From positions 7,121,933 to 7,185,932 of the forward strand of contig JANPWX010000008.1 in the NCBI GenBank assembly GCA_024734555.1: a stretch of DNA of 64,000 bases. Reading direction: 5' to 3'. The notes beneath the pieces were generated by a model, which was given only the letters and a program-made list of their open reading frames with translations, made no database searches and had not been told where the DNA came from. The stretch comes from Trochalopteron elliotii. Its lineage: Eukaryota > Chordata > Aves > Passeriformes > Leiothrichidae. The position numbers and the translations under genes were made by a program. Within the stretch, counting starts at the first letter, position 1; every line of letters begins with the position of its first letter. This document shows, piece after piece, positions 50,501 through 63,956 of this stretch.

Positions 50501-52496
50501 TCTCCCAGGCTCTAGGATGACTGGCAAATAATTACAGGAGATCAAATCTATCACATGGCCTCACTTCTGTTTCTTGACTGTATGAAAGCAGTGTTGGATG
50601 TGAAAGCTGCATAAAGGCAGTTCAGGAGGTGTCTTGCATCTCAGTGCAGACATGAGAACAGAATAGCTTCAGCTCTCACATCCTGTGTAAATGACCACAG
50701 GCTGGCATGCACAGGATCACTGTGAATTCCAGTCAATGGCATCACTAGGAAAGATTTCTGCCTTGTGCTCATTTCAGTGACTGACATGCCTAAGCAGATC
50801 TTTCATTAGCATAGATCAAGGCTGAGCCACTTAGTCCAACTTGTTCCTCTTTTTGCTGAGACTTATAATTCTTTTTTTCTTTTTTTTTTCCTCACAGTAA
50901 ACTATGGAGCTCTTTTAAAAATACCATTATATAACTTTTTTCTGTGACTGACTCATCTCTCTGTTATGTCTCTGTTATATTAGTAAATGCGCAGAAGATG
51001 TTCCTGATTTAAACAAACAAGCAAGAGGGCAATCAGTCCCTACATACTCAGGCAAACAATCTAGAAACTGAATTATAGATAGGCCTAAAGTAAATGTATG
51101 AGTGTGTTCAAGCTGATTTGTTGACTCAGTTCTATAAACACCTCTTGGATTTTAATCCACACTTTACCGTTTTCTGGTTTTATGCATCATTCTGTTTTTT
51201 TACAATTCATCTTTTGTGTTAGATTTCTTCATGTATTTTGTCATTCAGAGGCTTATGAATACAGCATATTTCAAGATATGGATGTGATATATATCTGTTC
51301 TTCTCAGGAAAAATAAATAAGCATTAAAAAAATGCATAAAGAGTGAAGAATATGTAAACCCCAGTATGTAACAGCAGCATCTGAAACAACAAAAGCAACA
51401 ACATTTGCTATTCATATCTGAACCAACCCCCATTTCCCATTGTACTTTACTGAGGCATCTGATTTTATCTGGGTACAATCTGTCCCTTTTGTTTCTCCTG
51501 CACTTTCTTTGGTCTACATTTCCACTGTAGAAGTCTCTGATGAGACTTCTTGCCTCTTCCATTCTCCCTACAATCAAGTTAGGCTTGCCAGTGAGAGTCT
51601 ATCAAAGGATTTAAATGGCTCATGTAATTGCTTCCTTTACTTTGCAATCTTCTTAGCCTTCAAAACATCAAAAAACCTCTAGAGTTTTTGTTTTCAGGGG
51701 AAAAATGGGACACACAGGCTTTTAAAATCGTGAACAGTATCTCAGCTACTCTGCTCCTAAGATTATCAACCCCAAATACAGACCAGGGGGGGAAAAAAGA
51801 ACACAAATAGAAAAGAAAGGAGTTTCAGAGTGGTACCTTAAAAAGAAACAGGTGGCTATTCCTAGCAAAAAAAAAGGTAAATTGTATTTTTACCAGGCAC
51901 AACTGTGATAGGTATATGAATGAAAAAATCAGTTTGCATGAAGTGTTTACATATTTTTCCATTAGTTTGTATGGCTGCATTTTCTTACCCAAATAAACAG
52001 TCCCTCAGAATTTCCTTCCTCTTTCTCTCTATCTTTATGTCCATCCTAACAAACCAACAAATGTTTAAACTGGCAAACAAATATTAGTAAATTGCTGCTC
52101 CCCAGGGCACAAGGTGCACCATTGCACACGAAGTCAGAGCAGATCTGGCCTGAATAAAATACACATAGCAAGCCACTGGATCAGAATTTAGCCTTTTTCA
52201 CATTGCTTGGCACCAGCACAGCAGAACGATAAGGTCTCTTACCTGTACAGCATGACTAACTCTATTGGATTGGTGACTTAGCCAATTGCTTTTGTGTGCA
52301 CTGGATTTTCATACATATAGATATTTTCTGGCCAGATCACAATTACTTCATTTAGTTCTCCAAATCAATTTAGGCTATACATTGTTTTATCTAAAATGTT
52401 CTAGATACAGAGGCAGATACATTTTGTATCACTAATTGATTAACCAAATTCCTAGATACAGCATCCACAAACTTACAACTGCAAAGTGAAGGCTAG
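47568..52496. other. Unassigned unique sequence
   Basis: Five kilobases without recognisable genes. The small palindrome AGTACAC-TTA-GTGTACT is at 49191-49207. Open frames at 51245-51810 are unsupported. Confidence 0.5.
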
Positions 52497-52574
52497 TTTC
52501 CTTCCTTCCTTTCCTTCCTTCCTTCCTTCCTTCCTTCCTTCCTTCCTTCCTTCCTTCCTTCCTTCCTTCCTTCC
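52497..52574 (+). repeat. (CCTT)n microsatellite
   Basis: A polypyrimidine tetranucleotide array of about 78 bp, nearly pure apart from one early slip. Encoded Ser-Phe-Leu-Pro or Lys-Glu-Gly-Arg repeats are artefacts. Confidence 0.97.
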
Positions 52575-52576
52575 AC

Positions 52577-52675
52577 TCCTGGGGTGCACGGGAGAGCGGC
52601 TGGGACAGCCCAAACATGGGAAGAACAAATCCAAGGGATGGCAGAGATGGAATTGCAGCAGCCCAGAGGTGACCG
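52577..52675. other. GC-rich stub at gap edge
   Basis: Immediately after the microsatellite, composition jumps to GC-rich with several CpGs, then the assembly stops. It may be the edge of an unassembled GC-rich insertion. No family recognised. Confidence 0.4.
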
Positions 52676-53073
52676 NNNNNNNNNNNNNNNNNNNNNNNNN
52701 NNNNNNNNNNNNNNNNNNNNNNNNNNNNNNNNNNNNNNNNNNNNNNNNNNNNNNNNNNNNNNNNNNNNNNNNNNNNNNNNNNNNNNNNNNNNNNNNNNNN
52801 NNNNNNNNNNNNNNNNNNNNNNNNNNNNNNNNNNNNNNNNNNNNNNNNNNNNNNNNNNNNNNNNNNNNNNNNNNNNNNNNNNNNNNNNNNNNNNNNNNNN
52901 NNNNNNNNNNNNNNNNNNNNNNNNNNNNNNNNNNNNNNNNNNNNNNNNNNNNNNNNNNNNNNNNNNNNNNNNNNNNNNNNNNNNNNNNNNNNNNNNNNNN
53001 NNNNNNNNNNNNNNNNNNNNNNNNNNNNNNNNNNNNNNNNNNNNNNNNNNNNNNNNNNNNNNNNNNNNNNNNN
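52676..53073. other. Assembly gap (398 Ns)
   Basis: A sized run of N. The sequence resuming at 53074 is ordinary AT-rich DNA. Confidence 0.99.
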
Positions 53074-56000
53074 TATGAATTTAAGGTTAGCTGGTTCTTC
53101 CTTCTACCAAGGCAAGTTTGCCTCTTACTTCACTTCCATTCCATCTCAGGCATCTCAAAAAATAGGTCTTTTAGCACATTTCAAGGGAAACGCTTCCTTT
53201 TTTATGAGAAGTGATATTTAGTTTGAATTCTCTGAATATTAAATCTAAATTCTTTTCCATCCAGTGTCACACTAACAAACCTGCCTACTCTCTCTTGTCA
53301 GTGTTCAGGATCAGAATTTTGAGGCTGTTTGGAAGTTCTTTAGGACGCATCTCTCACTGAGCTAGGAAATGCCAGGTCCCCACTGGACTGTATAATGGCA
53401 ATTGTCTCCTTCCCAGCACATCATAAGGAAAAGGCTGATATAGGAACAGACATGTAAATATCATTCACATTTGCTTTTCCTGAAAATTGTGAGCAACTCA
53501 GTCATGTCCTTCCAGACTTCATGCAGTCACCTCACAGTCTTTGATATACTGATGTGCTTTGCACAGCATTGAGGCAAAACAGCAACACCCTTCCTGAAGC
53601 CAGTGGCCCTATCAGGCCTATTTAAAACCTACAAGAGAAGAGGACATCTAGAACAAAGGAAATACATAAGGTGCCCATGAAGACAGAATTCAAATGAAGA
53701 TTTGTTAACTTTTTTTTCTGGTTTGAATTTCATTTTGTAATTTCCTGCTCACAGTTCTACTCTCTGTTTTTCTTATTTCTCTCCTCAGTACTGTTTGAAG
53801 CTCCTTCCAAGCCAGGGCATTTTCAGCCAATTTCAGTCCTTTTGACTGCACACATATCCAAATCAATTTTAATTATTGCTATGTTTTTCTATTCAAGAAA
53901 GGTTATGCATGACCAGTTAGGACAAATGTCAAGCCAGCTGCCCACAGGCTTCTCATATTGCTTGCTGTTTGTATTCAAAATCTCACAGAAAAGGAAAATT
54001 TTTTTTGGCAGAGGACATCTGGGAACAATTGATAGCGTTCATGACATCAACAGAAACTTGGGGTGTATTTAAGCAGGTTTTGGTACTCTGTAACAAATGC
54101 CTGACCCAAGGCCTACTGAAGTAACTGGAAGAAGGTTCCCACCAATTCCTGTGGTCTCTTTGGATCAGCCCCTGAGTTACTTAAGCCAAAGGATACAATA
54201 AGCCACTTCTGTAATTAGCAATGTTTGACTTCTTCACCAGTGACATAGCCTCTGGGGGCAGCACATGCACTCTATGTTTTCTGGTATAGCCTCAGAGCAG
54301 GAGCATGGAAAACTCATTTGATGTAGGTAACTTAAAGTTATCTTAAAGCATTACTGCAGGTCTGCTGGGCCTGTGGCTTTGGAGGTTCTACATGTACCTG
54401 AAAGTGATCCAGGGTCCAAGATAAGCACAGGCTATGGCTCCTTCTATGCACAAGATTTGTAGTATTTTGTACCAATAAGTTGCAGAGAATGAAATGTCAA
54501 GGGCTAAAAGAGGATCATTCATGGAGGACAATAATCAAAATGCTGAATTTATGTCCCAGATTTGTGCCACAGAAGCCCTCACTTGGTATGTTTTTTATTG
54601 TAACTTTTTTTTTTTTTCCTGCCATGCGAATTTCCTGGCCCTGAACCAGACTGGTGCTCAACCTAAACCAGCCACCACACAGGTGAGCAGATTCTGGTGC
54701 ATTGCATAGCATCTAGGATTGCTATCAAGTCTTCTTGCAAAATATCCTGTCCCCTACTCTCTTTCACTGTTGCCAGAGTATATCCGTGTCATTCTGTGGA
54801 AAGTTATGGAATTTTTTTCCAGCTAATGCTAATAAAAAAAAAAATCTGGCCAACACAATTAGGCCTTATTTTATATAAATTAAAAAATATATATACTACG
54901 TATTCCTACATAATATATGTAGTTTCGAAACAAATTGATGAGTTTATAATAATAATAAAAAAAAACTACAATGAGAAAATTAAGAGATACAGGCAACTGC
55001 TAAAAGATAGATCTTCAGCTGGGACTTGGAAGAAAATTGAGAGTTTATGAGTCAGAGAGCTATTCAGAATCAGTTTCAGATGTCAGGAACTGCACAAAGA
55101 AAGAACATCGGTAACCATAATTGGTGAGTTGTACAGAGAGAGAAAGAAAACTCAGTTGTAAGATGAGTATGAAAAATAAGGTTGATGACTGAGAAAGAAA
55201 ACACCCAATAAAATATCCCAGGGAAAGTTTTGTGTAGCACTCAAGTAACACTATAAAACCAAGTGAGAAATAAAATAGGGAGCTCACAAGAGGGGCAAGG
55301 CTGTTGTTTTGAGAAGGTGGGTAAACCCCCAGGAGCCTGAAGTTTGGGAATGCCATGGAAAAGAGAACTGCACTAACCAAGCACTAATCTGTACCAATAA
55401 CATTGCAGAGGAATCCAGCAGACATAAAATCAAATGCAGGCAGGCTTGGGCAGTGCTCCATAATTGCAGTGTCAATAGGGTCCATGATGTTTTCCCCAGG
55501 AAGAGATTGCTTTGGAGCACCTCTCTTTTTACAGCTATCTTTGTAGCATCACTCTGTTATCACAGTACCTCGCAAGCTTAAAGAGGGTTATTTGCCCCTA
55601 AATATTGTATTCCAAAGGTACAGATGTAGGAACAGAGGCACAGAATCAGATCCTTGCATTCCTTATGTGCTTACTTGTAGTGTGATGGAAGGAGCAATGC
55701 TTGTGCATTGATTAAAATTGCTGCTTCTCTTCAGACTTGCCATTCAAACAGGTGAGCTGTCTCTCTCAGTCCACACTGCTGTGAATGACCAAAATGTCCA
55801 ATGAAAAGAGTATTTGCACATAATTTTTGGTTTAGTATTACCCCTGGGCCTGATCAGAAGGATTGAAAATGCTGGGATTTTTCTATCAGCAGTAAGGGCA
55901 CTTAGGAAGTGAGAGCTCCTCTTTCCCTCAAATAGGCAAGAAACCATGGTGCTACATTTGAAATTATCCCTGGCTGTCCCTTTTCAATTAAAGCTGGTCA

Positions 56001-58694
56001 TAGCTGACCTACTCTTTATTAAATGTTAATCCGTAGCTGCTTCTGAGACACCACCAATTCAGCGTCTGGACTTGAATCCCAACAGCTCCACACTCACTAT
56101 CAGGCAATGATGCAGAAAAAATACTGTTTACCTCCATGCTAAGTCTGCTCCTCTAATTATCACCCTATAATGCAAAGGTTCACAATTAAAAGAGAATGGA
56201 GTTTTAAAAAGGGCTGCTTGGTGTTTCCAGCCACTCTTTTTACCAATAATATTAAGTATAAACTCTATCCAGTGATTTTCTGTGAAAACATTTTTTTTTT
56301 TTGCAGGAATCAGTCCAGTCAGGGAAGAATTAGCATTGAAATATATGAATATTTTATGTCTAAAGTGTGATAGGCACATATTTATTCACACAGTTTCTCA
56401 CAGCTCAGCATTTATGTTGTTTGCTCTACATTTGACATCATCTGAATAATATTAAGTTCACAGGCATATTATACTTGACAAAACTAATTCTTTTCTACTC
56501 AATTGTGCCACAAAATTTTCAGGCTTATATTCTTCAGTTATTTCAGCATAGCAGATTAAAGAAATTAAATACCATATCAGTCCTTTCTACTTTTAATTCC
56601 AAGAACCTCATTTAGTCTTCTTACTGCCTTCATATTTATGTGAGGGCTTCTGGTCCACTCACATAATGTGTTGACTAGGCATGCACAGTATTCTCTTCCC
56701 ACAGTCCAAGTCCAAACTAATTTTTTATACAAGTATTTCCTATCAAAGTAAACAGCAACCTTCATAAAAGTGTAATGAGACATGGTTCAGGGATGCAGAC
56801 CAGGACTTTAACTTTTGCTGAGCTGGCAAAGGAACCAGAGTTCCTTCACTTCTTTCTTCTAGTGCCTGGGATAACAAATGCTTTTCTACACATCCTTCTC
56901 CTATTCTTCCATTCTCATTCTCTTCTCAACATTACCCAAAACTAAACACCCATCTGAATAGAATTCTTGTCCTTGTGCCATTTGATTTTTTTCCTCTATT
57001 TCCCCATATCCCTGCCCTATTTCCCATGACATTTTTCATGAGGCAATGCTATTTCAAACGTAAAAGTCTCTCCTGAGTCAAGGACCACCAGGGTTCCCAA
57101 GCATCGCTGCTGCTGAAAAGAGGGACCAAGTGATGATCCCTTCAGAGTAGCTGCTACTCCCTGTAACCAGCAGCAATCCATTTGAGGTGGTTTCTTTAGC
57201 TCTGAGGTTTCCCATAATGGACTGAGTGCAGAAGAGCTCAACCTAATCTTTTCAGATTCTCTACTGTATCAGACATGAGTTGTCCAAAAACTTTCTTAGG
57301 CCTTGATAATGCCAGAATATAACACACAGCACGAATCGTTGTGGGAGGGCATAACTGTACCTTGGTTAAATGGCAGAGCTAGTTAGAAAACAGAACAATT
57401 TGACTACTGTTTCCTTATCTAGTACACATATTTATCCAAGCAATTTCACAGCAGATGATGATCACAATCTGAAAATTCTCCTTCTTGTATTAATCAGAAA
57501 AAAATAGGGCTCTTAGCTGGGTCTTGTCAGAAGTGCTTTTGTGTGCATTAATCTGATCAGAGGCTGGAGCAGAGCAGCCAAAGAAAACATCAATGAGGAG
57601 ACTCACCGTGATTTCCTCTAGTACTTAAAGTTTTTGTGGATCTCTTAAAAGTCAGAGGAATATTTTAAAATGCCATGAAATCTGACATTTTTGCTTTCAC
57701 ATGTGTTGCTGGCAGAAGTTACTTTCCTGTTTCACAACAGCCATGACTCTCAGAGTTTTACAGACTGACCAAGGAAGACACGCTTTCTTAAAGCAAAGCC
57801 AGAGTCTCACATTTGTGACTGTCAGCCCAGATATTATGTAGGAGTCCAAATTCAGATGCATTGCTCTCTACTTTTTAACCCCTTCATCTGTCATTCAAAA
57901 TTCCTTATTTCATGCATGTGTTTGATTTTTCACATTAGTTGATTCAAGAACACTTAATTTTTTTTAAAAAAAGGTGGTGGTCTCCTATGTATTCTTGCCA
58001 AATGCATATTTCCTGAGGTATAACTTTACAGTGTAGCTACTTCTGCTAAACTGTACACTGCTATAACCCTCTTGTAATAGCAGCACTGAATAGTTATTTA
58101 GTTAAGCACCAGGTAAATGGTTGACATTATCATTTAGGCAGCAGTTACTACTTTCTAGTTGAAAATACAAACAACATAGTAGATGAGTATGCAAGATTTC
58201 TACAGTCATTTTATGTGCTAGATTTACATGAAAGCAGTGGCTAAGCATCATCTACAAAACAGATACAATGGCAATTGCAACACACCCATATGATGATAGA
58301 GTCAGATGGAATATTAATATAACTGACTACTTATTTGTATATGTGTGCATATATCTTGAATAAAAAGATCAGGTCTCAGTTGTCAGGTTTTTATTGTCTT
58401 TGGTTTTTCCCCTGTTTTTTTTGGGGGGGAAGGACATATGAAATTTAAGAATCTAAAATAGATTCTTGCAAGATCCATGTTTGTTAGAATTTCTAAAAAA
58501 CTTGGATGCAGGATATTTTGGGACATATAAATAATACACATAACAAAAGAAATTTAGGTGTATGACTGTCCTCTTTCCCGCTCATGATGAAATGAAAAAC
58601 ACTGACATCCAGTCTGGTGTTTGCACTCCAGTTCTATTCAATTTAGCTTACACAGTTCCATGTGTTGAGAGTAAAGCTACCCTAAACCTGCCTT
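53074..58694. other. Unassigned unique sequence
   Basis: No gene or repeat family recognised. T-runs lie at 54605-54618 and 56291-56302, and an AT-rich piece at 54835-54970. At 55735-55751 a 17-nt interval lies between CTTCTCTTCAG and GTGAGC, a possible but unsupported microexon. Confidence 0.5.
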
Positions 58695-58961
58695 GGCATG
58701 AAGCTCTGTCAAGGGAGTTTTAGGTTGAAAAGAGAAAGGGATTAGAAAAAGGTTCTTCACCCAGAGGGTGGCTGAGAGCTGGAATGGGCTCCCCTGGGAA
58801 GAGGTAACAGCACCAAGACTGACAGAGTTCAAGGAATGTTTGGACAATGCTCTCAGGCACGTGGTGTGAATTTTGGGATGTCCTGTGCCGGGCCAGGAGT
58901 TGGACTCAATGATCCTGATTGGTCACTTCCAACTCATCATATTCTATAATTCTGTGATTCT
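58695..58961 (+). mobile_element. CR1 LINE 3' fragment, 5'-truncated, different family
   Basis: From 58753 the ORF2 C-terminus is open for 38 codons (words FFTQRV, WNGLP, LTEFKE, LDNALRH) to its natural TGA at 58867-58869. The 3' UTR follows, with GGGCCAGGAGTTGGACTC and the ATTCTATAATTCTGTGATTC tail ending at about 58961. Tail and C-terminus differ from the copies at 2601 and 34911, so it belongs to another CR1 family. Having no premature stop in this portion suggests it is younger or has been luckier. It lacks the rest of ORF2 and cannot move on its own. Confidence 0.95.
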
Positions 58962-59165
58962 AAAGAATTTTTACTCCAAGCAGCTCATTAAAGTAGTGAC
59001 ACTTTCCTCAAGAGATGTGGAACACACTGTGACATTACTTTTACATGCTGTCTTCTTACTCACCTGACAGGAACCAATTTGTGTCCAACAGATTCATCTA
59101 CTCATATAGGCCTGGGTGCCTGCCTGCCTCATAACACTGGTCCTGCAGGAGCTAAGAGAAGGCAG
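58962..59165. other. Short unassigned spacer between CR1 and (GATG)n
   Basis: About 200 bp without recognisable features. Confidence 0.5.
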
Positions 59166-59246
59166 GGATGGATGGATGGATGGATGGATGGATGGATGGA
59201 TGGATGGATGGATGGATGGATGGATGGATGGATGGATGGATGGATG
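59166..59246 (+). repeat. (GATG)n microsatellite, about 20 units
   Basis: An 81-bp uninterrupted tetranucleotide array. Perfect purity predicts length polymorphism. Met-Asp-Gly-Trp repeats in its frames are artefacts. Confidence 0.98.
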
Positions 59247-62200
59247 CCATATTTTCTGTGCAGTGCAACTTGTACTTGGAGATCAGGACGTCAAATGTAA
59301 CTACTGTTCATAATGCTCCTAAAGAAGGGATCTAACTTTTAACCTCATGGCTCCAAGAATTCAATTGGAAACCATAGTTTCCATAACCATTTTTTGAATC
59401 AACTACCATAACTCTTCATCTGATGTAAACGTTGGTTACTGGGATATCCATGAATCATTTAGAATGAGTGTAAGGTGTCTAGAAATACATTAGTTAGGTA
59501 ATTCCCTGCTCACTTTTTCCTCCTTCACAAATGCAAGAAAGGATATTAAAAGGATATGCCAACAAGTTTTCATAGAAAAAAAAAAGAAGTATAGAAGAGG
59601 TATGGATGTAGTTTTCAGGTAAATTCTTACCTTATTTTCTGTCTCAGCTCACACAGGCTATTTTTTAAATTCTGAAAGCGAACTTCTGAGAATAAAATTG
59701 TTCTCCTATCAGTCTTGCCACTGTTACCTTGTACACCTTTCTACAGTTCCACAAATGATCATGTTTATTTGAGGGATGTTATCACTTTTAGAAGCACACA
59801 ACACAATTCATCATGGTGGCGTTATCAGATTTGAAATAAGAGAAGAAATACTGTGCAGGATGCTCCAGAGCTAAACAGCAGTACTACAAAATGGAGGATT
59901 TCAATCAGAAGTTTTCACTACCAAAAGAATACACTTACACCAGCAACACATATCCTGACTATAAAACTATGTCTTTCTCATATCTGCTTTCTGGCATACA
60001 AAAGATTTGATTTAATAAATGCAAACCAGATTTTGATAGATTAACATCAGACATTTATCTTGCCTTTTTCTTGCAGATCTTTTTAAAAGCCAGTACCAGT
60101 TACTGTATCTATAAGTGATTTTTTAAAACAGATTTTCACAGTGGGTTGTGTTTTTTTTTTTTTTTTCCATTGATCAAGACAGCTTGGAAGATCTAGAGAC
60201 CTACTTCTTGCTCAGAGAATGAACAAGCCTTAGGACTGCTCCTGTTATTCTCTTCTTGTTCAATGTGAAGGAAAGCTGTAAGTCATTCTGGTTTCTATAA
60301 ATCGTTATTTTTATAATGAGGTACTATTGTACCTCCTTTATCAACTACAGGACACATATATCTCATTCTCAGTTCAGTTATGGCAGAATCATGCCTTGTA
60401 GTTCTATATCTTACCAGGGATGATCTCAACACAAACAGAACCCCATGAAACTACTCCATATGAATTTTTGCTGTAACCCTGTGAGTTATTCTGATATGCT
60501 TTTGAACCTGATCTTTATACTTCCCTTGCAACCTCTCTCTTTTTGTTACTTCATACAGATCATTTGCTATTAAAAGCACTTTCCAGTTATAAGGTTGCTC
60601 AGCTTATAACATTTTGGATCCAAATAGGTCCCAGAGCATATTAACAACTGGCTTTATTGTACAAATGAACTACTCATAGCTACCTTCTCTTGGAGTATAG
60701 CCATATTCAAAGGAAAACGCTTCTTCTGCTTAACATTGCACTGCTATCTTAAGCAAACCTTCAAAACTGGTTGCTTACAGTAGACACAGCTCTGAGGAAG
60801 AGGTGAGGGTAAACATCCCAGAAATAGCCCCACTAGGCAACGAGCTCATCAGTGCATTTTCATGTCACAATTTTTGCATAGGGAAGTATTTTATAATGGT
60901 GTCTTCTGAGGACACATTCATTCTCCTTTTACTCACTCATGCACTGCCTTTGTAGCGACCAAATCTCCCAAGAGACAATGAGGAGCATGGCATGGCTGCA
61001 CAGCTTCTTTGCAATGAGGTTAACATATTAAGGCAGGCTGGATTCATGGAATGACCCTATGAATTCCATCATCCTATATAAAGTCTGTAGAAGCTATTTC
61101 AGCAAGAAGACAGAGACTATTTCTGGGGAGAGAATTTTTGATTTTCTTTCATCTCAAGGTCTAGGCAGAAATCCCCAGTGCAGAACTGCAGTCAGGTAGG
61201 TCTGGATTTTTGGGAGTACTACAATGATGTAAGTTGCTATCATGGTGTTTCTTCCAATTCAGAGCATATATGAACCACATATAAAGACTAAAGTCCTCTG
61301 TTTTTATTTTTCACGGAACTAACCATGAAAATGTAAACCCTGCCCACAGGGAGATGCAGATTCAGAAGCAAGAATTGCAATCTGCATCTCTAAGGATCAG
61401 ATTAAGATTTTCTCTGCAAGAAAAATTAAATTACGCTTCTACTTGAGAAAAATACTGTAATGTAAGCTTTATTTCATGCAGGACTCCTTATTAAACAGGA
61501 GGGAAATCACCACATATTACTTCTAAGGAGAGTGCCTGCAAAGTCAGATAGTTTTTAGTGTGCTGAAGTTCAGGAGGTTTTAATTATATGTTCCCATTCT
61601 ACTGGAAAAGTAGGGGGTTTTTTTTGCAGTAAATAGGAACAGGTTAGAAAAGACTTCAGGTTTGCTCAAATACATGATCTTATACCACTATCATTTAACA
61701 GTTTTTGTGAAGTAAAAATGAAGAAACTGCTACAGCCATAGGTCCAAATTTAACTGACATAGTCCCTCGAGACTGCAGTATAGATTCAATGCAAAGATCT
61801 CAAAGCACTGCCTTAGCAAAACTGTTTTCCTTGCAAAAATAACAAATAAGATCCTTCAAAAGGAGGAACGACTGGTCACACTTCTGTACCAAAGGAAGGA
61901 TGACAGCTTGCATGCAGATAGAGAAGCCAGAAGCGAGTCTGTTCTTTAAGTAATTTCAGTAAGGGGGAAACCTCATTTTCCTATGAAGATCACTACTGGA
62001 GTGACTGAAAGTGAGCAGTCTGACATGAAGTGTTGATGAACAAAGAAGTAAAAGTTTAGAAGTGGAACATGTTACGCATAATTAAATATGGATCCTTTCT
62101 AATCAATAGTGAGTGTATGATTACATTTCTCAAGGTTATTTAGGCAGGGTGTTGTGAGGAGACAGTGAACAGAGTCAAGTAGGTAAACTAGAGAATCAAA

Positions 62201-63781
62201 AATGTGCTCTGCAGCTCTACTGAGGTTGTTTGCAGTCAGTCTTGTCATACTTGAGCAGCTCACACTGAAATTTTTGCCAGTAGTCTCATTAAAGAGACAT
62301 GAAGCAAGGTTAAGGAGACCTCCAAGAATACCCTCAAAATCCACTCAATGCTGCAAAACCACTCTAGCAGTATTGTCTGTGTCGAACTTGTTCCAGGGTA
62401 TCTCTGCATTTCTGCACTTTGAACAGTAGTAAACAGAATCAGCTTGAATTCTTTCAAACAGGGAACATTGCTTTCAACAGGTTTGATAAACCCATCTCTA
62501 AAATGGTAACATGAGAAACCTTCAACATTTAAGACTAAAATGCTAACTTCCCTGATGGAGGGTTCTGTTGCAAGCCTATATCTGAGCCACTAGACATGAT
62601 TACAACAAAAAATAATATTTAGAAATACTTTAAAGAAAATGACTTAGCAATGTGGTCATTTGAAGATGTCAGGTATGTTTACCAGTACCATTCTACCCGT
62701 TAGACAGAAATACCATGCAATGTAATTGAGCAATTTGGTAACTTTGAAGTTAAAAAATCAACACCTGAAAAACTCTCCTCCCACCAATTACATCTATTTA
62801 AAAGAGAATTCACATAAAGCAACTTTGAAACTTTCAATTTCATCATCTTTTGCCCAGCCATTTGGATCCTATCAATTTGAAAAGAGTCCTACATCCATAC
62901 ACCGCCTCTGAAGGGCAAGGGCTCAAAGGCTCTCAGCAGCACTCTGACCCTGCACAGACTTCCTATCCAAGCCTGGATTGATTTTAGGTAGTTTTTTTTT
63001 CATGAAACCTAGACCATGTCTGTACTCATACAGATATTCTACTCATGCTGATTAAACTTGACAGGAACCCCAAATGCACACAATGTATGTCATATATATA
63101 TATATGTACAACAGATATACTGAACTTATATAAGTTAATGAGAGAAAAATACCATCAAATGCAAAGAACATTAGATGAAGATTTCACTTCTATGCCTCTG
63201 CAACAGTACGGCCTGAGCAAACTCTCTCACTTTTTTCCCTTAAAAACAAAACTGTTACTTCTGCATTTTGTGTAGCATTTTGAGATTTCCTGATGAGAAA
63301 GCTTTAATCTCCATAGGCACTGAAGGTTACTGCAGATTTCCATTAGATTTTTATCAAAAAGGATTTAAACCACCAAGATGCCAAACAGTAAATATTTTCT
63401 CCCACAAAGTATTTTATTTACCTAACCCATAACAGTGTTTTCAGCACAATTGCTAAAGTAAGTGAAGGCCACTTAGAAACCAGATTGCTTCACTTACAAT
63501 CCTTTTGACTTTCCTCTTTTGAAAATTTCCTATAAATTTTTGTAACTGTTTTGTTTTAGTACCACATCTTCATATTAGCACTAGAATTGTATTTTTCCAT
63601 CATAATTTTTTCCAAACTCTACAGTTCATGAATTCTGATAAGACCAGATGGGCAATAACTGGCCTATAAGCAGAAAAAGTACAGGCATAACTGTACCAAT
63701 AAATGCATTCAATTTGACAAAGCACAGACTTTGCTATAAACTGTTAAGGATTTCTTTTACATACATATTCTCTCCCCATAG
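59247..63781. other. Unassigned AT-rich unique sequence
   Basis: No gene or transposon recognised. A 16-T run is at 60151-60166 and a short (AT)n at about 63092-63104. The end (63725-63781) becomes the pyrimidine-rich acceptor region of the candidate exon. Confidence 0.5.
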
Positions 63782-63883
63782 GACATGGCTTCCTGGGTGA
63801 AGTACAAACACTCCAGTCCAAGAATGGTGGTGCTGGGTATTCCTCAGCAGGCAGCTGCTTATGTACTGATGCAAAAAATAAAC
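63782..63883 (+). CDS. Candidate 34-codon internal exon, unknown protein
   Basis: TATTCTCTCCCCATAG ends at 63781 as a strong acceptor, and AAC|GTAAGC at 63883/63884 is a strong donor. The 102 nt between are exactly 34 open codons in phase 0-0, beginning GAC ATG GCT. The peptide has a MVVLGIPQQAAAYVLM stretch and no motif I recognise. Because it enters in phase 0, it is compatible with the phase-0 donor at 298, though more than 63 kb would separate them. A perfect hairpin lies 30 nt past the donor. Seen: splice signals and open frame. Inferred: that it is an exon of anything. Chance pairs of splice sites are common in long introns. Confidence 0.22.
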
Positions 63884-63913
63884 GTAAGCAAAGAGAGCTG
63901 TGTGTATCTCAGT

Positions 63914-63956
63914 GTAAACAGCTTCTCAGCCCACATTCTTTTGAGAAGCTGTTTAC
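63914..63956. repeat. Perfect 15-bp inverted repeat, 13-nt loop
   Basis: GTAAACAGCTTCTCA (63914-63928) and its exact reverse complement (63942-63956) flank a 13-nt loop. Both arms carry a GTAAACA forkhead-type core. In plus-strand RNA this would be a stable hairpin 30 nt downstream of the candidate donor. The stem is too short for a typical pre-miRNA. Confidence 0.93.

Noticed and set aside
52486..53214. 242- and 164-codon open frames over the second gap
   Set aside because: They consist of microsatellite translation plus Ns.
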